From the NCBI GenBank assembly GCA_048213135.1, contig PS015124.1:1-47192 (forward strand): a DNA stretch of 47,192 nt, read 5' to 3'. The notes below the pieces were generated by a model that was given only the letters and a program-made list of their open reading frames with translations, was not told the origin of the DNA and did not search any database. The position numbers were made by a program, and so were the translations under genes. Origin of the DNA: Reclinomonas americana ATCC 50394 (lineage: Eukaryota; Jakobida; Jakobea; Jakobida). Positions 27,601 to 42,020 of the stretch are shown here, piece after piece; position 1 is the first letter of the stretch, and every line of letters starts with the position of its first letter.

Positions 27601-29348
27601 GTTGGAGCAGGTGCCTGGCACGGAGAAATCCGGCCTCAACCTGGTGCTCCGCTGGCAGCGAGGCAGCCTGACGCCGTCGGCTGCGGTCCGATTGGTGCAT
27701 CAGTCTCCCGGCGACAGGCCTCCGGAGGGTGAGGTCGCTGTCCGTGCTGTCTATCTTCAATCCTCACTGAAATTTCACTTGTGCACAGTCATTGAAAGAC
27801 CCACGTTCGTGTCGGCTGGCAATGACACTTTCGGGTGTGTGTTTGGCGACCTCTTGCCTGGCGTGCACAGGTATGTTGCCGAGCATTGTACTTTCCTTGG
27901 TCTCCTCTCCCCCTTCTGTTGGTGTCTGTTGTGCTGACGTCATCGCCGCCACAGATTCCGCCTCGAAGCGCGCCTGTTTACGGCTGGCAGTTCGTGGGTG
28001 GAGGGTCCGTGGAGCGAGTTCGAATGCGCTCCTCGTTTCGTTGGCATCATCTGCACCCCTTTGGTCGATCCCATCTCATCTTGTGTCGCCAGAACCACTG
28101 GGAGTGCGTGTCGAGGCGCTGACGCCGTACGACTGCAACGTGCAGTGGCCGAAGGCCGTGTTCGAAAAGGTGCAGAATGCGGCGCCGTGGGTCACCGCGG
28201 TGCCGTCACCGGCGGCGTCGCTGCCGTTGCCCACGTCGCGGCTGGATTTGCGAGTGCGGAATGATGATGATGATGGCGGGGAGGTGGGTGGAAAGAGGAA
28301 AGGGGGACGGGAAGGGGGAGGGGGGAAAAGAGAGATCACAGCTACGTCGTTTCAGTGGCCGCAGCTCGTTTTGCTTGCCTTCTCTCTCCGTGTGCGTTAC
28401 TGTGTGATTGAGAATGCATCACAGAGACGTCGTTCCTGTTGACTCGCCTTGCCTGTCTGCTTTCTTTCTTCTTGTGAGAATGCGGCTCATGTGCATGTCG
28501 GCGACTCCTCTTCCATCATCTTTCTTCCTCCTTTGTCTGTATGTGTTGCAGAGATGTTGATTCAGACCTTTGCTCTCTTCTCTCTTCTGTCTGTACTCAT
28601 GGCCTTGTGCACAGACGGACGTTGTGCGTCACGTGGCCGGCGTCGACTGCCTACTGGGCGAAATGGTGATTCCGGGGTTGCTGCCGGCACGTAGATACAT
28701 GTTGGAGGTCCGCCTGGCTGGTGGCCGTGGTGCGCCCGAATCTGTGCCCTTCCGCATGCCTGGACTGGGAAATGCTTGTTTCGTTGTCGCTTGCGTCCTC
28801 TCCGTTTCCATCTCTACGTCACTGACTCTGGCGTGCACAGCACGACGGTCGGCGGCACCTCGTGCATCGGTTTGTTCTGTTGGCGATCTTGCTTGTTTGG
28901 TGGGAGAGGCTGACACCTTGATATTGCGCAGTCGTCCACCATTTCGGCGCGGAGCTCCGTCGACGACCTGCTGAAGGCTGTCGCCACCGAGGCGCTGTGG
29001 CCGGAGCCGGTGGTGGCAGACATGAGCAGGCGCTTCTCTGATGCCGTTTCGTTGCTCTCACGCAGCAGCTTGTGGGAGGGAACACTCATTGCCTTCATCT
29101 TCCACGCAGTTCATGTTCACGGTGGGGTCGGTGTTGGAGCACTGGAGGCAGGTTACGGAGGAGATGAATATTGCGCCGCCGGTCATCTCCGCGCTGCGCA
29201 AGTGTATTGAGGCGAATATGAGCACGGCAGGTGAGGAGATAGAGAGGGAAGGGGAAGGCAGGAAAGGGAGGGAGGGAAGAAGGGAGGGAGAGATGAGAAA
29301 AGAGAAAGGGAAGGAGAGAGGGAGGAGAAGGGGGAGGGAGAGGGTGGT

Positions 29349-29398
<50 letters not shown>

Positions 29399-31721
29399 AG
29401 GGATCGCTGTCGAAGAGAGCATCAATCAAACGATGGAGATGGCAAGAGCGAGCGAGAGAGAGTGAGAGCGAGAGAGAAAGAGGTAGATCAGCAGCTCGAG
29501 GAACTATCTCCGGCGTGTGAGATCACCATGTTCTCACCCTGTTTGCTGCAGATTTGAGCGGCTTCCCCATGTTTGGCGTTGGCATTGCGCTCGCTGTGTC
29601 TGCCAATGCTTCCTTCAATTCCACAGGCCCAGGTCCGCGTTTCTTCCTCTTTGTCTTCCATGACATGCACGCTGAACCCTTCTTGCTTCCACATTGCAGG
29701 CTCTATGACTCTGGGCCTGAGCAATGGCTCGACTGGCGAATTGTCGTCGCCGTCGGTGCGTGTGAGTCCGATGGATCGTCAATTTGAGTACGAGCGTGTT
29801 GTGCAGGACATGATTGACTCGTGTTCCGACGACACGGGTGAGCCGCTGGATTACTCGATGAGCGGTGAGTGTGGGTGACACAAGGAGAAAGAGCAGGAGG
29901 ATTGATTTCTTCATCCACCCTTCCCTTTGGAAAGGAAAGAGACTCGTGCCTCGACCCTTCCTCTGTCAGGTCCCCTCAGGATAGCTGGAGCTCGTGAAGA
30001 GACATGCACCTTGTGATAGCAGGCAGCTTTCCTATTCTGATCCTGTCCTTCACCACCTTCCTTTCAAGCGGTTGCTGAATGCGCTGTCTTGCTTTGCAGA
30101 ACATCTGCTGGGTCGCGGAAGCTTTGGCGAAGTGTATCTGGGCATGCTCACTTCGGGACCGGTGAGGACAATGTCCGTGAGCTTTTGTTCCATTCGTTCA
30201 TGATTAATGTTCTCATGTGTTATTGCTGCAGCTGCGTGGCACCCAAGTGGCCATCAAGAGAATTCCAGTGGTGCTGAATCAGCAGAGTGTGCAGCAGGTG
30301 AGTTTCCTTCATCTTCTCCCTCTTAATCGATGCCTCACGCTGATTGCCCTTTTACGCAATCCCTCTCACACGCTCTCTCTCTCTCTGCATGTGTGTGAGC
30401 GTGTGTGTGTATCCTTCTCTTCCTATCTCTCTCTCTCTCCTCTCTCCCCCTCACTCACCATCTCTCGAACTCAGGTGGCCGAGATTGTCAACGAGATTCA
30501 GGTATCCCCATGTCTGCTGAGTCACGCCTCATCGGACTGCACTAATCTCACCGTTTGGCAGCTTCTTCGTGCCTTGCGCCATCCAAATCTTGTCGGTTTG
30601 GTCGGCGCCAAGTATCACCAGAATGCGGTTCACATTGGTGAGTCAGTCCATCGCCGAGTCAGCTTCTCGTTCGTGAGCTTACTTTATTTCTATCCCCAAA
30701 TTCCCGTCCCCCTTTCCCTCTGTTCCTCATTCGCCAGTTATGGAGTATTGTGCCGGTGGTTCGCTGGCCGACCAGCTGGACAGATTCAAGGTGCTGCGAG
30801 CTGACGTGCTGCGCGAGTATCTTGGGCAGATTTTGCGTGGATTGGTGCGTGCTTGCATTACGCGTCTTCTGCCGTGCGCAATCTCACATCTCCTTCGCAG
30901 GCCTACTTGCATTCTCAGTTCATGTTCGTCGCCGAGTGCCGATGCGTGCTTTTGATTCGTTGCTAACTCCTGTCGGTGATTCACAGTGCCCATCGCGACA
31001 TCAAGCCGCACAACTTGCTGGTGTGTTCATCGATGCTTTGCCTTGAATGTTGCGTCATAGCTAACTGCGCCGCAGGTGGCAACGTCGACGCGCGGCGATG
31101 TGGTGAAACTCTCCGATTTCGGCTGTGCCAAGCTGATGGATGCGGAGACGGAGACGGCCACGGAGAACAAGGGGACGCCGTGCTACTGCGGTGCGTAAGA
31201 GCGGTTCTGTTCAAAGTAGGTGGCTAGAAAGCCCACGTTTGTTTGTGCATCGCGACAGCTCCCGAGGTGGTGTGTCCGCGGCCGTCGGACAGCGCGCATT
31301 TGGATGTGCATGTGCGGTATGGATTGAAGGTATGTGAGGAAAGGAGACGAGAGTTGTTGAGTAGTGGCATCTCACTTGTCTGATGCAGGCCGACGTGTGG
31401 AGCATTGGGTGTGTGGCTTTGCAGCTGAGCACGGGAGCTCGGCCGTTTGCGAAGCTCAACAAGGTTTGGTGACGTTGGCTCACTCTCTAATCTCACTTCC
31501 GGCTGACTTGTTCTCCGCCGCCACAGTGGCAAGTTGTCGGGGCTCTGATGTCGGGACAAGTTGCGATTGATGTTTCTTCTGATTCTCACTCTCATCACAG
31601 TCTCTCTGCATGTTGCTTTCTGTCTCATGGCTGTTGGGTGCCATCGCGACGTGTGTCTCTCCCTCCGATGGTGTACGTGTGGCTGTCTCCTGTTCTCTGT
31701 CTCCTTGATATTGTTTGCCAA

Positions 31722-31770
<49 letters not shown>

Positions 31771-31882
31771 NNNNNNNNNNNNNNNNNNNNCGTCGCGTCG
31801 TGTCGTCTCCTCCCGTCTCGTGTCGTGTGGTCGTGTCGTCTCGTTCTTCTCGTCTCCTTCGTCTATTGTTTGTTCTACGTAC

Positions 31883-31952
<70 letters not shown>

Positions 31953-32537
31953 ATGTGACTCTCTCTCGTGTTCTTCGTCTCCTTGACTTTGGATGCCACT
32001 TTCTTTCATCACCTTCTCCTTTTATTTTACTTTCACTCTCTCTCTCTCTGGCTCTCTCTCACTCTCTCACATTCCTTCATCGCAGCGCTTGAAGTCGCCA
32101 GAGCATTTGATATCTGCATTGCATGTTGTTTGATCTCTTTCTGTTATTCGCTCTCCTCTTTGTCCACTCTCCTCCCTGTCTCCGTGGCATTGCCTGAGAT
32201 GCATGTCCGTTTCCAGTTGTCTCGCATGTTCTCGTCGCCCTCTCCCTCTCTTCGTTGAATTTGTACTCTCTCGGTGCACGTGAGCGCTCGTTAATCCGTC
32301 TCATTTTTCTCACTCCTTTGTCCACCGTCCTTTCGTTTGCCCACTCTCTTCCCTCTCCCTTTCTTTCCTCCTCTCCCCTTTCTCACCACGCCGCCCTCAC
32401 AGCGCCCGGAAATCCCCGAGACCCTCGAACCCGGCTCTCTGCGCGACTTTATCGAGCAGTGTCTGTGCGTCGACTCGGCGATGAGACCCTCCATCGACGA
32501 GCTGCTCCAGCATCCGTTCATCATGGGCGAGTCGTGA
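24672..32537 (+). CDS. WD40 propeller - fibronectin-III-like - MAP3K-like protein kinase, about 29 exons
   Basis: Start MSEGGGGGGHSAASVPAG. Exons 24672-24792, 25297-25637 (with a poly-Ala run), 26155-26245, 26306-26564, 26632-26893, 26959-26984 and 27459-27499 encode seven WD40 blades, ending GSWDHTVRVIAFDPEA. Exons 27558-28034 encode an FN3-like domain (LNLVLRWQRG; FRLEARLFTAGSSWVEGPWS), followed by a weaker second one (28093-28775). Linker exons 28932-29864 are phase-linked (YSMSE, then HLLGRGSF) to the kinase, exons 30100-32537. Kinase motifs: GRGSFGEVYLG, QVAIKRIPV, VNEIQ, MEYCAGGSL, AHRDIKPHN, SDFGCAKLMD, GTPCYCAPEVV, DVWSIGCVALQL, RPSIDELLQHPFI. All catalytic residues are present, as in MAP3K/STE11 kinases. 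Two genes remain possible because the joins around 28775-28930 and 29578-29700 are uncertain. Introns include GTTGCG and GC donors. Confidence 0.75.
26995..27412. repeat. Intronic tandem repeat, about 66-88-bp units
   Basis: The phrase gagagggaaatgggaaaggg (with variants) recurs about six times between 26997 and 27400, often followed by gtgcctagtttgcat and cacgacggtgatg. It fills the intron between exons ending at 26984 and starting at 27459. Confidence 0.9.
29343..29395. repeat. (GA)n microsatellite
   Basis: Intronic GA run in the WD40-kinase gene. Confidence 0.85.
31724..31960. repeat. (CT)n and (GT)n microsatellites around a 20-N gap (31771-31790)
   Basis: CT runs on both sides of the gap and a GT run at about 31920-31950. 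The whole lies in the last kinase intron (31560-32402). Confidence 0.9.
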
Positions 32538-33307
32538 GACTGGTAATGTAGCAGCGAGTAGAATGGGAAGACGTGGGTGTGTTTATTGGCACAGTTGTGT
32601 TGCAGCAATGTGATAATCGATGTCTGTATGTTGCGCTTGTGCAACGCGGTTTGTTGCCGCAGATTGTGTCTCCAGCAGCAGTGGTCCCGCTGCGATCGTG
32701 CCCACACCATGGAGTGCTTCTTTTCGTTCGCACTTGTAAGCCTTGCTGGCTTGTGTGCATCTGCTGTTGGTCATTCTCCGGCTGCTGGCTTGGTTCAAGT
32801 CATCATGTCGAAACTCTGTCGACTTGCTGTCCCTTCCAGCGCACTTGCTGCAGCGTGACTGCGACGATACTTGCCTTTGCGTGTGACCTGCTTCATCTCC
32901 ACTGGGCCCTCTTCTTCTCGTTCCGTGCTGATGCTTGCTGTCACTGAGTGCACACTTGTATACGCATCCCTCCCCTGCCACACTGTCCCACTTCCCCACT
33001 TGTCTTGCCATGTTCCTTTTCCATGGACTGTCGACCATCAACACAGCTGCTGGCTTGGTTCATGTCGAAACTCTGTCGAATTGCTGTCCCTTCCAAGGCG
33101 TTTGTGTGTCCTTCTCGAGCTGTGCAGCTGTTTGCAGCCTCTCTTTGCCTGTCAACAAAGTCGTCACCGCGGAGGAAGTTGAACCGGTGTGCTCCGCCCA
33201 TCGTAGTCATGCAGTTTCGACAAGCGCTGTTGTTGGCGATCGGAGAAAAGCGCTTTCCAACTCACCAATCGACAAACCACTCAGTTTCTCCCTCCTTCCT
33301 TCGCGCA
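32538..33307. other. Intergenic region with a two-copy repeat
   Basis: Between the kinase stop and the C45 gene start. The phrase gctgctggcttggttca and the following cgaaactctgtcga and ttgctgtcccttcca occur at about 32780-32845 and 33042-33100. No supported gene. It presumably holds the kinase 3' UTR and the promoter of the next gene. Confidence 0.65.
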
Positions 33308-35539
33308 ATGACACGTCTCGCGCTCCTTGCGCTCACCCTCGCATGCTGCATGACCGCACTGCTCGCATGCACCACGGCTTTCGTGACAGCTGCCTCGTCA
33401 CCGCCGTTGCTGCGTGGCGAATCTCATCATGATGACGTCGCCGACATGCTCACCGATCAGCCATTCTACCCGTTCCTCAAAGTGCAAGCTGACACGCACT
33501 ATGAGGTGAGAGAGAGAGAGAGAGGATGAGAGGGAATAAGTGAGAGAGTACTCATGCGAATCTAAGTCATGTGATGTGACATATCAGTGCCTTCCTCTCT
33601 GAGCACTCTCTCACACACATCCTCTCGCTCACCATCTCTCTCACTCTCACCCTCTCTCACACCTCTCACCCTCTCACTCTCACCCTCTCACCCTCTCTCA
33701 CACCCTCTCACTCTTCTCCTCCTCTCTCTCTCCCTCCCTCCTCTCTCTCTCTCAGGCCTTCCTGCAAATCGGTCGCACCTTCCGCGAGCGCATTGTGAAC
33801 TTTTTCGGCAACAACACCGCGCTGCATGACAAGCTGCTGCCGTATGTGGCCACTCCCGATGGAAAGCGTGCATTCGACACCTTGTTTGCCTACAATGCGC
33901 GAGCTGCGCCCGAGTACCTCCAGGTCTCTCAGTTGGTATCAGCGCAGTCGTGTCATGTCGGTATCCTCACTGGTGACTTGGCAGGAGTTGATTGGTATCT
34001 CTGATGGATCTGGTGTGCCGCTGGACCAGGTGGTGGTGTATAGCTTTGAGGATGAAGTCGATGCACTGGCGTCCAAGGCGACAGGTCGCGTGCGGCCGGC
34101 TCGGGCGGCCGATGCGCACTGTGCGGATGTGTTGATCAACACGACGCCGCTGCGCATGATTGGGCATAACGAAGGTGTTGTCTCTCGCTCTCTCTCTTGG
34201 TGTGTTGCTGTTCCGTGCATCCTGCTGACTCGCGGCTGCCAGATGCGGACCCGTGGGTGGAGAACTACGCGTACATTGTGCAAGTCAAGATCGGCAACGA
34301 AGTTGCGTTGCGCTTCGTGTGCGCTTGGGCTTCTTGCGAGACTCACACCTACCACACAGCCCGAGTTTGTCGCCTTTTCGTACCCGGGCCAGCTGCCCGG
34401 CAACGCTTTCGGCTTCAACGAGAACGGCTTGGTGATCACCACCAACGCGCAGTTTGCCATTGACGTGAATGTCAACGGGATCGGTGAGTCGCTTCGCGGC
34501 GGTGCTGTAAAGACAAGAAGGGGCACTTACTCTTTATTGTGCGTTGTGCAGGTCGCAACTGGCTGGTTTGCTACCTTTTTGCTTCTGTTGCTCCTGTCAC
34601 GTCTTCTCACTTGCTTACGGTGGGACGACACAGAGTCGGCGTGCGCTGGTCGCACACTCGATCGACGAGGCACTGCAGCGCCTGCAAATCAACGACTCGG
34701 CGTATGGTTTTAGCTGCAAGTGCGTCTTGCGCGCTCCCTCTCCTGATCTGTGCTCCCTCGCTGAATTCGCTGTTTTTTCCCGACAGCCTGGCCATGACCT
34801 CGGGCTCGCGCATGTACAATTTGGAGATTGGCCCCGGCAGTCAGCGTGATGTGCTGGAGTTGCCGATTGACTCGCGGACGCCGCTGCCGCCGTCCAAGGT
34901 GAACGTGAAGGGCTTCCCGCCGGCCGATACGTGGAAGGGTATGCGAGGGGGAAATGGAGGGGGAGGGGGAAAGGGAGGGGGCGAACAGGGGTCTAACGAG
35001 TGTGAGTTGTGCAGTCTCCGACACGTATCCGAAGGTTAACATGTACCAGCGGCTCAATGCGTCGCAGTATTATGACACGAGCAGGTGGGTAAAGGGAGAG
35101 GGAAGGGAGAGGGAGGGAGGGCTAGAGGAGAGGAGAAGGGAACAAATACTGAAGGGGTTCCAACGAGGGCACTGTAATACAATTATCAGTGCGCCCACTT
35201 GCAAAGAGAGAGGGGGGAAAGACAAGAGAGGACATGAGAGAAATGAGGAGAAAGCCACAGAACCGGACTGAAGAGCAGAAAAAAGGCAGTTACATGGAAA
35301 GACCAGCACGTCCAGTAAGCCAGCGCGAGAGAAGGAGAGTGGGAACGGGGCAGAGAGTGAGAGGTCCAGCGGGCGTGGAAAACGAAGGCAGATGCAATTC
35401 AGTGCGCTGGAAGTTAGCACGGCCGGAGAGCAAGGAAGAGAAGGGGAGAAAAGAGGATATCAGAGAACTACATGCGGGCGAGGAAACTAAGACAGCTATG
35501 TGGACAGTGAATGAGAGACCAGCACGCATACGTCTGCGA

Positions 35540-35619
<80 letters not shown>

Positions 35620-36301
35620 CTACAGAGAACAAGACGATTGGAGAGCAGAACGAAGGCAGAAAAGACTACCTTTTCCAGAAACCAAGTGTGTGTGTGAGAG
35701 AGAGAGAAAGAAATAGCGATGACGAAGGAAGCAAAAAAGAGAGAAGATAATTTACAGGAGTTTCTCACGTTGCAAACGTGCTGCTGGCAGTGACCGACGG
35801 CTCACCCGCATCTACGAATTCCCAGGTAAGTGATAGTAGTGTGTGTCTAGGAAGCACATGCTCACTCTTCCCCCTCCTCTCCCTCTCCTGCTTCCTCTCC
35901 ATCTCGCAGTTCCATCGAGCTGGAACGACGTGGCTCAGATTCTGGGCGACACGAAGGTCGGTTGAGTGCCTTCTCTTCTTTGTGTGTTGCAGTGGTGTGA
36001 CGTGATGTGTGCGTGCAGGATGCTCCGTATCCGATCTATCGCACCCCTGGTGGAGTCGACGGTGCGTGCCGTTTTCGCTGATAGTCGGTGTCTATATTCG
36101 TCTCCTCACCCGCGTCTCTCTCGTGCAGATGTCACCACCGTGGCAGGCATGAATCGTGGTGCCCTTTCTTTCATGTCCTCTCCTGATGCCTCACCCATTG
36201 CTGCAGTGGCGCACTACGACCTCATGCGTCGGACGCTGGATATTTACCACTCGAATCCCAAGTTGGCGACGGCACCGATTTACCATTTTGACTTGCCGTG
36301 A
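33308..36301 (+). CDS. Secreted peptidase C45 / acyl-CoA:6-APA acyltransferase-like hydrolase
   Basis: Phase-consistent exons: 33308-33505, 33756-33923, 33985-34174, 34243-34301, 34360-34483, 34552-34565 (14 nt), 34634-34719, 34787-34938, 35015-35084, 35791-35825, 35910-35956, 36019-36061, 36129-36146 and 36207-36301. MTRLALLALTLACCMTALLA is a clear signal peptide. Family marks: AHCADVLINTTPLRMIGHNE, then DADPW (the Cys is the probable N-terminal nucleophile exposed by self-cleavage); VAFSYPGQLPGNAFGFNENG; GLVITTNA; GRNWL then SRRALVAHSIDEALQRL; RLTRIYEF; and the final VAHYDLMRRTLDIYHSNPK. The family includes penicillin acyltransferase and beta-alanyl-dopamine hydrolase (Tan); the substrate here is unknown. 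A GTTGCG donor follows exon 4. The 706-bp intron 35085-35790 is mostly purine repeat. Confidence 0.85.
35543..35616. repeat. (GA)n microsatellite
   Basis: About 37 GA units inside the long C45 intron. Confidence 0.95.
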
Positions 36302-36571
36302 GGTGCAGTGAATGGTTTGTGCGCGTGGTTTGTGGTGAGTGCGTGGATGTGTTGGGAGTAGCAACAGGGGAGTTATGTTATAATTAGCAGCAGTGGTCGT
36401 GTTCTTCGGTTGTATGAGGAAAAAAAGCAGCTAAAAGCAGGTTGAGGACGCATTGCCGGATTTGAGAATTACGGCTCGATTCCGGCTGACATTTATCCGC
36501 ATTTATTCATTACACATCCGTGAGAGTGAGCTTGCACCTCGACTGCTGTTTGCCTCTATCTCACGATACCA
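36302..36571. other. Intergenic spacer
   Basis: Short AT-richer spacer between the C45 stop and the next plus-strand gene. No feature beyond a probable 3' UTR and promoter. Confidence 0.5.
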
Positions 36572-38061
36572 ATGGGCGGCCGCGGTGGCTACATGGATTC
36601 CAGTGGTGTGGGACAAGTTGCCAGCGGCCAAGGTTCGTTGCCGACTTGCGTGAGTGCTCTTGCGACCTGCGCCTAAACTCGCGAGCCGCGCCCCTCGCAG
36701 TCAGAACTGGCAATCACGTCTCTGAGCGCACACTCCCCGCCCCAACGGCCCAGCGGCAGGCCCTTGGTTCTCCTCCTGACAGAACAGTCGCCTATCAGAA
36801 CCCTGCCGTTGTCACCGGTTCAGATGGAGACGGCCTATTTCCGGATCCGCAGAGTCACCAGTCTGTGACCGCAACAGACACACTTAAGCTCATGGAGAAC
36901 GCCGACGTAGACACCGTCATCACGAAGGAATCTAAGGTATGTTTGGCTGATTTTACATGTCGGACAACATTGTCTGACCACCTGACCCGCAGCCTGGTGA
37001 TAAAAGCACCAGTGAGACCGGTACCAAGATCGAGTCTGAGAATCTGCGACTGAAGCGACGTCAACTGGAAGCGCGACTGCAGCGACTGCAAGCGGATGCA
37101 GACAATCAAGTGCAGCGACTGCGAGCGGAAGGAGAAATACAAGTGCAGCGACTGCGAGCGGAAGGAAAAATACAAGTGCAGCGACTTCAAGCGGAGGTAG
37201 ACAATCGAGTGCAACATCTGCGAGCGGCAGTAGAGCAAGAACTCGTGCGCTTCTGTCGATTTGCGCAGCAAGTTGACGACGATGGCGAGGAAAAGTGGGT
37301 GGCGGAGAAAACCAACACTGCCGCCGCTGCCGCTGCTGCTGCTGCTTCTGCCGCTGCTGCTGCTACTGCTGCTGCTTGTGAAGACGTGGATTCGCAAGCC
37401 TTGCAACCGATGCCTCAAGCGGACGACAAGCGCCGCTCGAGAGCCTTCTCCATCGTTCGAGTGTTGGTACCGGTGATAAGCCAAGATGTGGATTCTCTGG
37501 CGGATTTCAGAAAGCACCTGGTCATGTTATCCGATAAAGACTGGAATCCAGACTGGAGCCAGAACGCGGCCTCTTCTGCGCCGGAGATTGGTGTCATGGT
37601 TGTGCTGGACTTCATTCGCAGCAGTTCCAGATTTTCTCTTGTCGGAGCCGAATTCGAAGACGGGTACGCCAAGGCTATCCGACAAGTGGCAAATAGTCGC
37701 GGTGGTGAGATTTGCAGTACTAGTAGCTGGATTGTGCCGTCGTTGAAAGTCAAGGACAACTCACGAGTGATGTGTTACAGTGAACTTCAAGGATGGACGA
37801 TCTGTACTAGTGACTGTGATTCTTGAAGCTGACATGGCCACTGTTATGCCGGTAGCACGTGGATTGCTTGTTCCTGAAGTGGTGCCGTCGATGGACATTG
37901 TTTTCTTTGTTGCCGTGAAGAAATGTGACAAAAAAAGTGAGTGGTGTCGCGGTTCCCGCGTTGAAGGCAATAATAACATGCTAACAGCAGCTCGTTTTGC
38001 AGACAAACTCACTGCAGAAGGGTGTGCAACCCTCACACAAGCCGCCAAGTGGTTCCGGTAG
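36572..38061 (+). CDS. Coiled-coil protein with an unrecognised C-terminal alpha/beta domain
   Basis: Core exons 36701-36936, 36993-37704, 37781-37936 and 38003-38061 join in phase; a first exon from ATG 36572 (MGGRGGYMDSSGVGQVAS) is likely but its donor is uncertain. A polar N-terminal region precedes a coiled coil with near-identical 11-residue repeats (QVQRLRAEGEI, QVQRLRAEGKI, QVQRLQAEVDN). After poly-Ala/Ser comes a globular part: RSRAFSIVRVLVPVISQDVD, DFRKHLVMLSDKDWNPDW, GVMVVLDFIRSSSRFSLVG, VNFKDGRSVLVTVILEADMA, VVPSMDIVFFVAVKK, ending LTQAAKWFR. I do not recognise this domain. The 76-bp intron 37705-37780 is inferred because it restores the downstream frame. The TLDc gene starts 244 bp downstream on the same strand. 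Confidence 0.65.
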
Positions 38062-38305
38062 AAACATGAGTCTGCGCGTGCACGGGGTACGCGTAGAAGT
38101 ATCAGAAGTCGCAGCGGATCCGGATCGAAGCGTTGTCCATAATATAGTCTGAGCAGCAATGCCTGTGCATCCTGCGTGTGAGGGCAACTGAGAAGGAAGG
38201 AGATGGATGCCAACCACTGAGAAGCAAAAGAGCATGAGGAAGGAGCAAGCTGTCCCGACAATCTGTGACTGCGGGACACCACGAGATCCAACGACAACAC
38301 AGTGA

Positions 38306-40850
<2,545 letters not shown>

Positions 40851-41297
40851 AACACCATCTTGCCTCAAGGTGCTGGGGAGCGAGGGCCTTCTTTCTTCAG
40901 CAGTTTGTCGGGTGTCGACTGCTTCTCCAGATTCTAACCGTTGCGCGCGGATTTAGTGCTCTCTGAGAAGTGGCGATGTTAACTGCTGAAAGATCGGAAG
41001 AGAGAAAATGGATGCGCGGCGCACATGCAGGCAAGGAGCATGCGAGTTGCGATGGATCCGGACCTGCAGCTGGCATTCAGTGTCGAGAACGGTCCACAAT
41101 AGTCGCAGCTGCCGCGCTCGTTGGGAAGTGCAAGTGCAAGTGCGAGTACTGGAGAGAGCACGGGCACAGACAAGCCAAGAACGCGTACGAGTTGTTTTGG
41201 GCTTTGCACACTCAACGTCGAGCAAGGGTTCATGCATTGACCAAAACGGTGTCCTGCTGCCATCGCCTTCTTATCTTTTGTTCCCTTTGCCTCCACC
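40851..41297. other. Intergenic region without a supported gene
   Basis: No splice-supported frame on either strand. Frames here lack domain or composition support. Confidence 0.5.
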
Positions 41298-41417
41298 ATG
41301 CGCCCTCGCACTCCCCGTTTCCTCCTCTTCACCAGTGCCACCACGGCACTTCTCCTCCTCGTTGTGCTCACACACATGGCCATGGCCAGCACATCCCCCC
41401 TCGACATACCCGACACT
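41298..41417 (+). CDS. Signal-peptide or membrane-anchor start of a gene cut by a gap
   Basis: An ATG in good context (ccaccatg) opens MRPRTPRFLLFTSATTALLL, then LVVLTHMAMASTSPLDI, an obvious signal peptide or N-terminal membrane segment, and the frame runs into the 457-N gap. Nothing identifies the mature protein. The gene could continue into 42477-42934 beyond the gap, but that cannot be shown. Confidence 0.5.
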
Positions 41418-41874
41418 NNNNNNNNNNNNNNNNNNNNNNNNNNNNNNNNNNNNNNNNNNNNNNNNNNNNNNNNNNNNNNNNNNNNNNNNNNNNNNNNNNN
41501 NNNNNNNNNNNNNNNNNNNNNNNNNNNNNNNNNNNNNNNNNNNNNNNNNNNNNNNNNNNNNNNNNNNNNNNNNNNNNNNNNNNNNNNNNNNNNNNNNNNN
41601 NNNNNNNNNNNNNNNNNNNNNNNNNNNNNNNNNNNNNNNNNNNNNNNNNNNNNNNNNNNNNNNNNNNNNNNNNNNNNNNNNNNNNNNNNNNNNNNNNNNN
41701 NNNNNNNNNNNNNNNNNNNNNNNNNNNNNNNNNNNNNNNNNNNNNNNNNNNNNNNNNNNNNNNNNNNNNNNNNNNNNNNNNNNNNNNNNNNNNNNNNNNN
41801 NNNNNNNNNNNNNNNNNNNNNNNNNNNNNNNNNNNNNNNNNNNNNNNNNNNNNNNNNNNNNNNNNNNNNNNNNN
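41418..41874. other. Assembly gap (457 N)
   Basis: Not flanked directly by a simple repeat, so coding sequence may be missing. Confidence 1.
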
Positions 41875-42020
41875 GAGAAGGAGTATCATGTTGGCAGTGA
41901 GCGATTGCGCGTTGTGAAGGGTGCTGTCTCTCGCAGCGCATTCGTCAACTGTCGCTTGCTGTCTCTCGCTCACTCTCATCGCCGCCTCTATACTTGCCTC
42001 CTTCTCATTCTCCGCCTCTC

